Source of the DNA: Paucisalibacillus algeriensis
Lineage (GTDB): Bacteria; Bacillota; Bacilli; Bacillales; Amphibacillaceae
Reading direction: 5' to 3'
NCBI RefSeq assembly: GCF_000577245.1
Contig: NZ_CBYO010000001.1
Span: 186,001-250,000, forward strand
DNA length: 64,000 nucleotides
Shown: positions 52,609-60,942 of the stretch, piece after piece
Position numbering within the stretch: position 1 is the stretch's first letter
Layout of the letters: each line of letters begins with the position of its first letter
Notes under the pieces: generated by a model
What the model was told of the DNA's origin: nothing
The model's input: only the letters and a program-made list of their open reading frames with translations
Database searches by the model: none
Translations under genes and position numbers: made by a program

Positions 52609-53442
52609 ATGTGGAAACAGAGATTAATAGAAACAAATAGAGGAGTATTTGAGCTATTCGAAAAAGGTGAAGGAGAGCCTCTTGCGGTAACTCATCATTA
52701 TAGTGCCTATAACGAAAAAGGTAATTCTTTTGCCAACCCATTTACCGAACATTATCATGTATACCTTATTAATTTGAGGGGGGCAGGAAACTCTGCTCAA
52801 GCTGTTGATGAGAGTGAGTATAGTATGGATAATACTGTATTGGATTTAGAAGCAATTCGAGAAGCGCTAGGTCATGAAATGTGGGGAATTGCTGGACATT
52901 CAACGGGAGGCATGCTTGCTTTAAAATATGCAATTAATAGTCCAGATTCATTAACCAAGATTATTGCAGGTGGGGCTGCAGCAAGCTATGAGTATGGTGC
53001 AGATCCGGATTCCATTTATTGTAGTAAGAATCCAAACTTTAATCGAATCGTAGAGATTATGAATTTATTAGAAGACCCGACTACTCCCATTGAAAAACGG
53101 AGAGAAGTAGGATACGAGTGGGCACTAATGTCTTATTATTCTGAAGAGAAACTTCAAGAGTCAATGAAGAAGCCAAATAGCGGTAAGACAGTGGGACCAA
53201 GATTAGATTATTTTAGAAAAGTAGAGTATCCAACCTATGATATTCGAGAGGAACTTAGAAGTGTAAATCTACCAAGTTTTATTTATACAGGTAAATATGA
53301 TGCACAATGCCCTATGAAGTTTGGGATAGAGATTGCTGAGCTAATCCCGAATGCTTCTTTAACGATATTTGAGGAGAGTAATCATAATCCTTTTTCGGAG
53401 GAAGAAGAGAAGTTTGAAGAGTTTGTTGTATATACATTATAA
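52609..53442 (+). CDS. Alpha/beta-fold hydrolase (proline-iminopeptidase-like)
   Basis: The 277-aa enzyme has an intact nucleophile elbow GHSTGGMLALKYA, an oxyanion region THHYSAYNEKGN, acid in YTGKYDAQCP and the triad histidine in EESNHNPFSEEEE. The LINLRGAGNSAQ segment is typical of peptidase S33 members. Unlike the hydrolase-SARP protein at 26693, all three catalytic residues are present. AAGGGGGAAA precedes ATG 52609. It ends the four-gene cassette. Confidence 0.82.
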   Translation: MWKQRLIETNRGVFELFEKGEGEPLAVTHHYSAYNEKGNSFANPFTEHYHVYLINLRGAGNSAQAVDESEYSMDNTVLDLEAIREALGHEMWGIAGHSTGGMLALKYAINSPDSLTKIIAGGAAASYEYGADPDSIYCSKNPNFNRIVEIMNLLEDPTTPIEKRREVGYEWALMSYYSEEKLQESMKKPNSGKTVGPRLDYFRKVEYPTYDIREELRSVNLPSFIYTGKYDAQCPMKFGIEIAELIPNASLTIFEESNHNPFSEEEEKFEEFVVYTL

Positions 53443-53499
53443 ATATTGGGTGGAATGGATTTAAATATGTTTATCCATTTAATGAAGAGGTTGAAAATC

Positions 53500-53529
53500 T
53501 AAAGGCGCTCATTATAGAGCGCCTTTGTT
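53500..53529 (+). terminator. Terminator after alpha/beta-hydrolase gene
   Basis: Perfect stem AAAGGCGCTC / GAGCGCCTTT with loop ATTATA. Confidence 0.85.
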
Positions 53530-53551
53530 TATAAAAAAAGAAATTGTCAGG

Positions 53552-53577
53552 TGTAACTTTTTAAAGCCCGCTTCGTT
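53552..53577 (+). promoter_or_regulatory. Candidate ECF-type autoregulatory promoter
   Basis: TGTAAC (53552-53557), exactly 16 nt, then CGTT (53574-53577), directly upstream of the sigma gene. This resembles the TGAAAC-N16-CGT pattern of Bacillus ECF sigma factors. Inference from match and position. Confidence 0.5.
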
Positions 53578-53614
53578 GTTTAAGTGAATTCATATTTTGA
53601 GAGGACTTGAGGTC

Positions 53615-54148
53615 ATGGACCAACACTTCAGGAAAGAGCAGATTAGCGAGTGGTATTCATCCTATAGTAATGATATTTATAATTACGTATTCTTTTTGAT
53701 AGGTGATCATGAGCTAGCAAAAGATATCTTACAGGACACGTTTATTAAAGCTTATAGTAATCTTGAAACCTTTCAAGGCGAGAACGCAAGAGGGTGGCTT
53801 TTCCGTATCGCTAGGAACCTAACAATAGATTTCATACGCAAGAAAAAGCCTATTACATATCTAACCGATTCCTTTGCAATCCTAAAGGAAAATGCTCCAA
53901 CACCAGAGCAAATGGCAGTTTTGAATGAGTCAGAGAAGGAATTATATATGGCTCTTGGTAAACTAAAACGCTCATATCGTGATGTCATTATACTAAGGAA
54001 AATAAAGGAGTTTTCTATTAAAGAAACTGCACAGATTTTGGAATGGACCGAAAATAAAGTTAAGGTACAATTATTTAGAGGGTTGTCTGCACTAAGAAAA
54101 CAATTAGAGAAGGAGGACTATCGACATGAAACGGTTCGATTTAGATGA
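53615..54148 (+). CDS. ECF-family RNA polymerase sigma factor
   Basis: The 177-aa protein has sigma region 2 (YNYVFFLIGDHELAKDILQDTFIKAYSNLETF ... GWLFRIARNLTIDFIRKK) and region 4 (LKRSYRDVIILRKIKEFSIKETAQILEWTENKVKVQLFRGLSALRKQL). It belongs to the SigM/SigW-like group of stress-responsive sigma factors. ATG 53615 is chosen because the domain begins there; upstream TTG 53597 lies closer to the promoter. The downstream gene overlaps by 23 nt and codes for a membrane protein, the usual arrangement for an anti-sigma partner. Confidence 0.9.
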   Translation: MDQHFRKEQISEWYSSYSNDIYNYVFFLIGDHELAKDILQDTFIKAYSNLETFQGENARGWLFRIARNLTIDFIRKKKPITYLTDSFAILKENAPTPEQMAVLNESEKELYMALGKLKRSYRDVIILRKIKEFSIKETAQILEWTENKVKVQLFRGLSALRKQLEKEDYRHETVRFR

Positions 54149-55172
54149 GTTTAATAAAAACTTTAAATCCATTAGTCGAAAGGTAAGTCTTTCAGAAAAA
54201 GAGAGAATGGAGTTATTTAATAGTATAAATTTCAGTATTAACGATAGTCCTCATAAATCTAAAAAGCTTATAACTAAATGGAAATACTATATTGCATCAG
54301 CCATTACGTTATTTCTTTTATTTGTTGTAGTCACTTCCTTATTGAGTAATAACGATCTTCCTTTTATAAGCAATAATGGAATTGTTGGTTCACAGGATTC
54401 CAGTTCGGGAACAATTAGTGAAGAAGCGGTAAAAATCGAGGTAATAAATAACACAAATTCTGAAATTCCTTCAATGGAATTAAATATATATCAGGGTGAG
54501 AAATTAACTACCCAAGGTAATATGAATGCCAATGGGTCATCGATAAAACAAGGTGGATCCTTTGAATTTCAGATCACTCAGGATGATATAGACTTAGAGT
54601 ACCCAGTTATCTTGGAAGTAATTATCAAGGAGAAGCAAGCAGGAAAAATGAATAAAGAAGGTGAAACACTTTATACATCATCCCAATATTTCCTTAATAT
54701 TAAAGATAAGAAAGAAATATCATTTGAGCTAACAGGAGATTATCAATCAGGTTTAATTTTAAATCTTACAAAGGGCACTCTTGCGGATTTTCAAGATGAT
54801 CCCAAAAATACGGGCGAAATATTAACAAGATTTGATAATGAAATGGTAATGGCAATTAGTGAAAATATTACATTAGGTATGACGAAGGAATTCATTCAAC
54901 AATTAATAGGTGAACTTTATGTTAAAGCAGAGTCTGAATCCATTGATGAAGAGTGGCAATTTAATTTCCGTGAAGGTGATCTGTCTTACTTCGAGGGTGG
55001 AAAAGTGAAGCAACATAAGGAAACAAAAGATAATAGGACTCAGGCTCAACTATATATTACATGGAACGAAGATAATGAAATAGATTCCTACAAAATTAGT
55101 TTTTATCATGAAGATGGAAAGTTGTATGAGTACCAATTAGGTCCTCACGGAGAATTGATTGTTGAATATTAG
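54126..55172 (+). CDS. Probable membrane anti-sigma factor for the adjacent ECF sigma factor
   Basis: The 348-aa protein has a short cytoplasmic N-terminus (about 50 residues), one membrane helix (YYIASAITLFLLFVVVTSLL, about 55-75) and a large extracellular part of beta-rich type, ending with a segment like SmpA/BamE (ITLGMTKEFIQQLIGELY). The zinc motif HxxxCxxC of common anti-sigma factors is absent. AGAAGGAGGACTATCGAC lies before ATG 54126 inside the sigma gene. Anti-sigma function is inferred from overlap and topology. Confidence 0.65.
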   Translation: MKRFDLDEFNKNFKSISRKVSLSEKERMELFNSINFSINDSPHKSKKLITKWKYYIASAITLFLLFVVVTSLLSNNDLPFISNNGIVGSQDSSSGTISEEAVKIEVINNTNSEIPSMELNIYQGEKLTTQGNMNANGSSIKQGGSFEFQITQDDIDLEYPVILEVIIKEKQAGKMNKEGETLYTSSQYFLNIKDKKEISFELTGDYQSGLILNLTKGTLADFQDDPKNTGEILTRFDNEMVMAISENITLGMTKEFIQQLIGELYVKAESESIDEEWQFNFREGDLSYFEGGKVKQHKETKDNRTQAQLYITWNEDNEIDSYKISFYHEDGKLYEYQLGPHGELIVEY

Positions 55173-55174
55173 AT

Positions 55175-55212
55175 AAAGATCGGTATAGTAAAACTGCTAT
55201 ACCGATCTTTGT
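55175..55212. terminator. Bidirectional terminator
   Basis: Perfect 14-bp stem AAAGATCGGTATAG / CTATACCGATCTTT, between the convergent anti-sigma and semialdehyde dehydrogenase genes. Confidence 0.9.
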
Positions 55213-55214
55213 AA

Positions 55215-56663
55215 TTAATCAATCGCTATCGAAACTAACTTCTTCTCCAAAAATTCATCCATTCCATGATGTCCGCCTTCTTTACCACCACTACCAGATT
55301 GCTTAATGCCACCAAATGGCGCTTCTGGAACAGAAGGGAAGACATCGTTCACACCGACCATACCATAATCAAGTTTTTCTGCAACGCGTAATGTGCGCCT
55401 CGTGTTTTCTGTGAAAATATATGCAGCCAAGCCGTAATCCGTGTTATTTGCTTTTTTAATCACTTCATCTTCATCCGTGAACGATTGAATAGGGAAAAGT
55501 GGTCCAAAAGTTTCTTGGTTCATTACCACCATATCATCTTTTGCGTTTTTAACAATAGTCGGTGGGCAGAAATAACCTTGTAACTCACCGTCCCATTTGT
55601 TTCCACCAGATACAATTTCAGCACCTTTTTCAAGGGCATCCGCAAGATGAGCTTCAACCTTTTCACGAGCTTGCTCACTAATTAATGGTCCAAGTTCTAC
55701 ACCATCTTCTAGTCCAGAACCAACTTTCATCTTCTCTAACTTTTCCTTTAATAAAGCAGTAAATTCATCCGCAATCGATTCATGAACATATAGTCTGTTT
55801 GCACAAATGCAAGTTTGCCCGTTGTTACGGAATTTACTTGCGATAGACAACGTAGTCGCTTTGTCTATATCAGCATCTTCAAAGGCGATGATTGGTGCAT
55901 GACCTCCAAGCTCAAGGGATACCTTCTTCACTTGATCTGCAGCTTCACGCATTAAGTATTTTCCAACAGCAGTAGAGCCGGTGAAGGTAATAAGCTTTAC
56001 ATCTTTATTTGTTAGCATTTCTTTTCCGATAGCTTGTGCATCTCCAGTTACTAAGTTAACAACACCTGGAGGCATGCCAGCTTCTTCAAAAATCTTTACA
56101 ATCTCAATAGCTGATAGAGGAGTCTCTGGTGATGGCTTTAATACAACCGTACATCCTGCAGCTAATGCGGGACCTAATTTCCTCGTAATCATGGATGATG
56201 GGAAATTCCACGGTGTGATTGCTCCAACTACACCAATCGGTTTAGGAATAACTAACATACGCTTTGATTTAACGGAAGAAGGAATCCACTCCCCGTAACC
56301 GCGGGATGCTTCTTCTGCATACCAAAGTAAAAATCCCGCGGCTCCTTTTACTTCGCCAATCGCTTCGTTTAGTGGTTTTCCTTGTTCTCTAGTCAAAATT
56401 TCACCCAGTCGTTTTGCATCTTTGCGCATGAGTTCTGCTGCTTTATATAGTACACGAGAACGCTGTCTTCCGGTCATTTCACTCCAGGCAGGGAAAGCCT
56501 TAGATGCTGCTTCAATCGCTTCCTTAGTTTCTTCTTGTCCACCGTATGACACGTCTGTAATTGGTTCTAGGGTTGCTGGGTTGTAGACAGTTTGTGTCTT
56601 TGATTCATCCACTTCACGCCATTCTCCATTTATATAGATACTCTTTGTTAACGTTGAAATCAT
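55215..56663 (-). CDS. gabD: NAD(P)-dependent succinate/glutarate-semialdehyde dehydrogenase
   Basis: The 482-aa enzyme resembles GabD: TPWNFPSSMITRKLGPALAAGCTVVLKP, FTGSTAVGKYLM, base Glu in LELGGHAP and nucleophile in GQTCICANRLYV, with the Cys-x-Cys pair typical of succinate semialdehyde dehydrogenases. ATG 56663 follows GGGGAGG by 7 nt. Next to an acyl-CoA dehydrogenase and a CoA-transferase, glutarate semialdehyde is a plausible substrate. A 96-bp gap containing a possible hairpin separates it from the upstream acyl-CoA dehydrogenase gene. Confidence 0.85.
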   Translation of the reverse strand: MISTLTKSIYINGEWREVDESKTQTVYNPATLEPITDVSYGGQEETKEAIEAASKAFPAWSEMTGRQRSRVLYKAAELMRKDAKRLGEILTREQGKPLNEAIGEVKGAAGFLLWYAEEASRGYGEWIPSSVKSKRMLVIPKPIGVVGAITPWNFPSSMITRKLGPALAAGCTVVLKPSPETPLSAIEIVKIFEEAGMPPGVVNLVTGDAQAIGKEMLTNKDVKLITFTGSTAVGKYLMREAADQVKKVSLELGGHAPIIAFEDADIDKATTLSIASKFRNNGQTCICANRLYVHESIADEFTALLKEKLEKMKVGSGLEDGVELGPLISEQAREKVEAHLADALEKGAEIVSGGNKWDGELQGYFCPPTIVKNAKDDMVVMNQETFGPLFPIQSFTDEDEVIKKANNTDYGLAAYIFTENTRRTLRVAEKLDYGMVGVNDVFPSVPEAPFGGIKQSGSGGKEGGHHGMDEFLEKKLVSIAID

Positions 56664-56759
56664 GTACAATCCTCCCCAAAATATCTTTTATTCTATAAAT
56701 AAGCATATCGCACCTGCATTATTCTATCAATTTGCAGGTGCGATTTTTTATGGGTTAAT

Positions 56760-57962
56760 TTAGACTAATTCTTTATCTGGATTCCATGCTGGTAGCATTT
56801 TATTTAATGGCTTATCTGTACGGTAACCAAGAACATATTCTGCTTGCATGACTGTGTGAATTTCGCGTGTTCCTTCGTATATAACTGGAGCTTTTGAGTT
56901 ACGTAAGTAACGCTCCACTGGATATTCATCTGAATAACCATAAGCACCATGAATTTGCATAGCATCGTCTGCTGCTTTATTGGCAAAATCACATGCTTGC
57001 CATTTTGCAAGAGAAGTTTCTCTAGTATTACGCTTTCCTTCGTTTTTTAGTTCTCCAGCACGATATACTAGAAGGCGACTCATTTGTAGACCAGCTTCCA
57101 TTTTTGCAATCATTTGTTGTACTAGTTGATGGCGGCCAATTGATTTGCCAAACGTTTCACGTTCATGGCAATACTTTACACTTGATTCGATACAAGCCAT
57201 GATCTGACCAACTGCACCTGCAGCAACAGTGAAGCGACCATTATCAAGTGCAGACATCGCAATTTTAAAACCTTCTCCTTCTTCACCAAGTAGGTTTTCA
57301 GCAGGAACTCTTACATTATCAAAGAAAATCTCACCAGTATTACCGGAACGAATTCCGTGTTTTCCTTTGATTGCTTTTGAAGAGAATCCATCCCAAGTTC
57401 GTTCTACGATAAATGCAGAAATACCGTGATGTTTTTTCGATTTTTCTGTATAAGCGAACACTAGGAAATGGTCTGCAACATCACATAGGGAAATCCATGT
57501 TTTTGAGCCATTTAAAATATAATGATCCCCATCCTTAACTGCTGTAGATTGTAAGGCTGCAACGTCAGATCCAGCACCAGGCTCTGTTAAACCGAAAGCC
57601 CCAATTTTATTACCTTTAGCTTGAGGTGTTAGATATTTTTGCTTTTGCTCTTCATTTCCCCATTGTAGTAGAGTCATAGAATTAAGACCTGTATGAACAG
57701 AAACAGCTGTACGGAATGCAGTATCCCCACGTTCAAGCTCTTCACACACAATGGCGAGAGCATTATAATCCATGCCACTTCCACCATACTCTTCAGGGAT
57801 ACAAACACCCATTAAGCCAAGGTTAGCTAGCTTATTGTATATATTTGGGTCAAATTGTCCTTGCCGGTCCCAATCAGCAATATACGGCATAATCTCTTTA
57901 TCTACAAAACTTCTCACCGTATCTCGTAACATGTTTTGTTCTTCTGTAAAATTAAAATTCAT
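56760..57962 (-). CDS. Acyl-CoA dehydrogenase, possibly glutaryl-CoA-dehydrogenase-like
   Basis: This 400-aa flavoprotein oxidises an acyl-CoA at the alpha-beta position. It has GAFGLTEPGAGSD, GSKTWISLCDVAD, GAYGYSDEYPVERYLR and the catalytic base Glu363 in YEGTREIH. Arg84 and Ser88 (FRTAVSV) line up with Arg94 and Ser98 of human glutaryl-CoA dehydrogenase, which hold the substrate carboxylate; ordinary acyl-CoA dehydrogenases have glycine at the arginine position. Alignment was by eye. The CoA-transferase gene upstream would supply the acyl-CoA. Confidence 0.85.
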   Translation of the reverse strand: MNFNFTEEQNMLRDTVRSFVDKEIMPYIADWDRQGQFDPNIYNKLANLGLMGVCIPEEYGGSGMDYNALAIVCEELERGDTAFRTAVSVHTGLNSMTLLQWGNEEQKQKYLTPQAKGNKIGAFGLTEPGAGSDVAALQSTAVKDGDHYILNGSKTWISLCDVADHFLVFAYTEKSKKHHGISAFIVERTWDGFSSKAIKGKHGIRSGNTGEIFFDNVRVPAENLLGEEGEGFKIAMSALDNGRFTVAAGAVGQIMACIESSVKYCHERETFGKSIGRHQLVQQMIAKMEAGLQMSRLLVYRAGELKNEGKRNTRETSLAKWQACDFANKAADDAMQIHGAYGYSDEYPVERYLRNSKAPVIYEGTREIHTVMQAEYVLGYRTDKPLNKMLPAWNPDKELV

Positions 57963-57977
57963 TTGTCATCTCTCCTA

Positions 57978-59132
57978 TTAATTAAAATTAGATTTGTTAG
58001 AATGTAAGATTTCATGATTATGCTCACCCGCATTTGGAGGGTGGTGTCGCAATGAAACAGGAGTCCGAGATAGTTTTAATGGACTACCAATCATTTTGAT
58101 AAGTCCAGCAGTTGGATGATCTGCTTCCAGGAACATGTCTCGCGCATGTAACTGTGGATCTTCCGTGACTTCCTCCAAGTTTTGAATCGGCCCACATGGA
58201 ATATTATTCTCATGGCATTTATCTAGCCAGTAACTGGTAGGTTTGGTCAAAAGGACATCCTGGATTAGCGGAACAATGATGTCACGATTTTCCACACGAG
58301 CTGGATTTGTCTTAAAACGCTCATCTTCACTATATTGATCTTTTCCTAAAATAGTACAAAAAGCTTTGAACTGATTGTCATTTCCAACAGCAACCACCAT
58401 TTCTCCATCCATTGTTTGAAACGTTTGGTATGGCACGATATTGGCATGATGATTTCCAAGTCGGGATGGGATATTTCCAGACATTAGGTAATTACTACCT
58501 ATGTTAATCAGTGCACTAACAGCAGTATCGTATAGTGAGAGATCAAGCTTTTGCCCTTTTCCAGACTTTTCTCGTTCTAATAATGCGGCTTGGATACCAA
58601 TTGCTGCATATAAGCCGGTTAGAATATCCGTAATTGCCACACCAACTTTTTGCGGTCCAGATTGCTCATCTCCTGTGATGGACATCAACCCACTCATCCC
58701 TTGAATGATAAAATCATAGCCAGGTAAATCTTTATATGGACCAGTTTCCCCAAAACCAGTGATGGAGCAGTAAACAATGCCCGGATTTATCTGGGCTAGT
58801 TGTTCATAATCAATTCCGAAACGTTCCATGGTTCCTGTTTTGAAATTATGAATGATAACATCTGATTCCTTTACCAGATTTTTAATCGTTTCGATGCCTT
58901 CTTCTGATTTAAGGTTGAGCGTGATACTTTTTTTATTGCGGTTTGCACACAGATAATAGGCACTAACATCGTTCTGAAATGGTGGCCCCCATTTCCGCGT
59001 TTCGTCACTTCCACCAGGTGCTTCAACCTTGATAACCTCAGCACCGAGATCCCCAAGAATCATCGTACAGTACGGACCTGCAAGGACCCGAGTTAAATCA
59101 AGAACTCTTATTTTCTCTAAAGCTCCTGACAC
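57978..59132 (-). CDS. Class III (CaiB/BaiF) CoA-transferase
   Basis: The 384-aa enzyme moves CoA between carboxylic acids through an aspartyl-CoA thioester. Family signatures: VLDLTRVLAGPYCTMILGDLGAEVIKVE, NRNKKSITLNLKSEEG, YDFIIQGMSGLMSITG, and the probable nucleophile Asp in LDLSLYDTAV. GTG 59132 is chosen since AAAGGAGTGA lies 4-5 nt upstream. It is first in a three-gene catabolic operon. Its leader of about 200 nt contains a cre-like site and a terminator. A dicarboxylate such as glutarate is inferred as substrate. Confidence 0.87.
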   Translation of the reverse strand: MSGALEKIRVLDLTRVLAGPYCTMILGDLGAEVIKVEAPGGSDETRKWGPPFQNDVSAYYLCANRNKKSITLNLKSEEGIETIKNLVKESDVIIHNFKTGTMERFGIDYEQLAQINPGIVYCSITGFGETGPYKDLPGYDFIIQGMSGLMSITGDEQSGPQKVGVAITDILTGLYAAIGIQAALLEREKSGKGQKLDLSLYDTAVSALINIGSNYLMSGNIPSRLGNHHANIVPYQTFQTMDGEMVVAVGNDNQFKAFCTILGKDQYSEDERFKTNPARVENRDIIVPLIQDVLLTKPTSYWLDKCHENNIPCGPIQNLEEVTEDPQLHARDMFLEADHPTAGLIKMIGSPLKLSRTPVSLRHHPPNAGEHNHEILHSNKSNFN

Positions 59133-59157
59133 GGCTTCACTCCTTTCTATTTTCAAT

Positions 59158-59215
59158 AAAAAAAGCCAATTCAAAATGAAAACAGCAAATTGCTGTAATC
59201 ATCTTGAACTGGCTT
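59158..59215 (-). terminator. Terminator hairpin in the leader of the CoA-transferase operon
   Basis: On the minus strand AAGCCAGTTCAAGATGA pairs with TCATTTTGAATTGGCTT (few mismatches), with inner ACAGCAAATTGCTGT-like stem and a TTTTTTT tail. It ends 25 bp before the CoA-transferase start, whereas the mreBH gene has its own terminator 370 bp upstream, so this is a leader terminator. Confidence 0.7.
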
Positions 59216-59311
59216 AAGGCTTGTTGAAACAGATCAGGATTTGAGCTGTGAACAAGCTAGGCAGTAAAATTAACTTCAAAAAAATTCAGGAAAGGTCATG
59301 CGGACGAACGG

Positions 59312-59325
59312 TGTAAGCGTTTTAA
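59312..59325. promoter_or_regulatory. CcpA cre site in the CoA-transferase operon leader
   Basis: TGTAAGCGTTTTAA matches 13 of 14 positions of TGWNANCGNTNWCA. It falls about 10-23 nt downstream of the predicted transcript start, a typical roadblock position for carbon catabolite repression. Confidence 0.6.
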
Positions 59326-59341
59326 CATGACTCTTTCATAT

Positions 59342-59370
59342 AGTTTAATGTATTCTGAAAAATTTGTAAA
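59342..59370 (-). promoter_or_regulatory. Candidate promoter of the CoA-transferase operon
   Basis: On the minus strand TTTACA (59370-59365), 17-bp spacer, TAAACT (59347-59342). The -10 is weak; the transcript would start near 59335. Confidence 0.45.
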
Positions 59371-59430
59371 CAGGTATTGTATAATTTTAATGAGTTTATT
59401 ATGATGAGGGAGGGGATGTGCCTAAAATAG

Positions 59431-59562
59431 ATGAGCCCGAGAATTCCGAGTATGCACCTGAGCTTCGGAACCATGTGCTCGAGGATTCGGATCATGCACC
59501 CGAGCAACAGAGCCATACCCAAGTTCCGGAAGCATCCGCCCGAACAAGAGGACATATATTAA
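59431..59562. repeat. 21-nt tandem repeat array (locus 3, about six units)
   Basis: Units begin at 59431, 59452, 59473, 59494 and 59515 (exact 21-nt spacing), then less regularly at 59534 and 59554. The unit ATGCNCC(C)GAG...CGGANC is the same as at 29379-29462. One frame is open through the array without a ribosome site. Outside this array, the operon leader and two terminators, nothing else was recognised in 59133-59616. Confidence 0.75.
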
Positions 59563-59582
59563 ATCCCCAATCATAGTCTAAC

Positions 59583-59612
59583 AAAAAAACGGGAGCCAAA
59601 AACCCCCGTTAG
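59583..59612 (-). terminator. Terminator after mreBH
   Basis: On the minus strand AACGGGGG and CTCCCGTT form a stem around TTTTTGG, followed by TTTTTTG. Confidence 0.85.
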
Positions 59613-59616
59613 ATTA

Positions 59617-60624
59617 CTACTTTGCAGCCTTTTCAAGCTTAGAAATCATCTTAATCGCTTTACCAGTACCAATCGCTACGGACTCTAAAGGATTTGGTGC
59701 TAAATGAACTGGTACTGATAGTTCATTTGCAAGCCATTCTTGCATACCTTTTAATAAAGAGCCACCGCCAGTAATAACGATTCCGTGATCAACGATGTCA
59801 CCACTTAATTCAGGTGGACAGTTTTCCAGTGTTACACGGATTGCATGTAAAATTCGCTCAAGAGATTCTTTGATTGCTTCATAAACCTCTTGCGAAGAAA
59901 TGGAGATAGTTTTTGGTAAACCAGTGACCATATCGCGGCCACGAATATCCACAAACTCTTCTTTGTGATTTGGATGTGCATATCCAATTTCCATTTTCAC
60001 ATTTTCAGCAGTACGTTCACCAATTAAAATATTGTATTTCTTGCGGATGTACTGGATAATCTCATCATCCATCTTGTCTCCACCAACTCGAACAGAGCTA
60101 GAAGAAACTACTCCTCCAAGCGAAATAATACCGATCTCAGCAGTACCTCCACCAATATCAACAATCACGTTAGCGATTGGTTCATCAACCGGTAGATCAG
60201 CACCAATTGCTGCAGCTACAGGTTCTTCAATTAAATGAACAGTTTTAGCACCATAGCTTGTCACCGCATTATGAATTGCTCTTCTTTCGACGGTTGTGCT
60301 ACCAGATGGTGTACAAACAACTACATTTGGCTTACGCATGGACATGCCGAGTTTTTTGCTTACTTTTTTCAAGAAAGCCTTTAGCATTTGTGCGGTAATA
60401 TCATAGTCCGCAATAACCCCATCTCGTAATGGGCGGATTGGTACAATGTTTCTCGGTGTTTTACCAATCATCTCTTTTGCTTCTTGTCCAACTGCCACAA
60501 CTTGCTTTGTATTAATATCGATTGCTACAACCGATGGTTCATTTAAGATAATTCCTTTATTCTTTGAATAAATAAGTATATTTGCAGTTCCTAAATCGAT
60601 TCCGATTTCTGCATTAGAAAACAT
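59617..60624 (-). CDS. mreBH: Rod-shape-determining actin homologue MreBH
   Basis: The 335-aa protein is a bacterial actin that guides lateral wall synthesis and autolysin placement. ATP-binding motifs are [30 protein letters not shown] and [36 protein letters not shown] matches MreB proteins. Single-gene location away from mreCD, and length, favour the MreBH paralogue. ATG 60624 is chosen as TTGGAGG lies 9 nt upstream; the frame to 60639 lacks one. Confidence 0.87.
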   Translation of the reverse strand: MFSNAEIGIDLGTANILIYSKNKGIILNEPSVVAIDINTKQVVAVGQEAKEMIGKTPRNIVPIRPLRDGVIADYDITAQMLKAFLKKVSKKLGMSMRKPNVVVCTPSGSTTVERRAIHNAVTSYGAKTVHLIEEPVAAAIGADLPVDEPIANVIVDIGGGTAEIGIISLGGVVSSSSVRVGGDKMDDEIIQYIRKKYNILIGERTAENVKMEIGYAHPNHKEEFVDIRGRDMVTGLPKTISISSQEVYEAIKESLERILHAIRVTLENCPPELSGDIVDHGIVITGGGSLLKGMQEWLANELSVPVHLAPNPLESVAIGTGKAIKMISKLEKAAK

Positions 60625-60942
60625 AATGAGTTCCTCCAATGATGACGAATAGTATTTCGATATAACATTCTAGTTCGACAAATAATTTATGGGTGTTAAA
60701 AGACAATATATTATTATTATCTGCAATCTAGTTAACATTATTAGCAATAATTGGGTTAAGTCTAAAAAAGTGACGCTACTATATAAAATAAGGTATTTTC
60801 AGCGCGAACTCAAGTTTCAATTGCTTTACATTTTTAAACAATTGTAATAAAACTGGAAAATCCATTGATGTAATAACATGCGATAATGAAATTAGCTTTG
60901 TCGAATCCTTGTAGAAAATTCATGTAAGGGGGTGCAAGCAAC
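60625..60942. other. Divergent intergenic region mreBH / CAP-protein gene
   Basis: A 318-bp AT-rich region holding the promoters of two divergent genes. A possible SigA promoter for the CAP gene is TTGCTT with GTAATA near 60819-60850, and the ribosome site AAGGGGGTG lies just before 60943. No ORF, repeat or strong hairpin was recognised. Confidence 0.4.

Noticed and set aside
59133-59341. T-box or known riboswitch in the CoA-transferase leader
   Set aside because: No T-box sequence, specifier hairpin or recognised aptamer core was found; only a terminator and a possible preceding stem.
59322-59555. 77-aa minus-strand frame across the third repeat array
   Set aside because: No ribosome site; composition follows from the repeats.
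60660-60700. SigI-type promoter upstream of mreBH
   Set aside because: CACCC and CGAA are present on the minus strand but their spacing (13 nt) seems too short; not reported as a feature.
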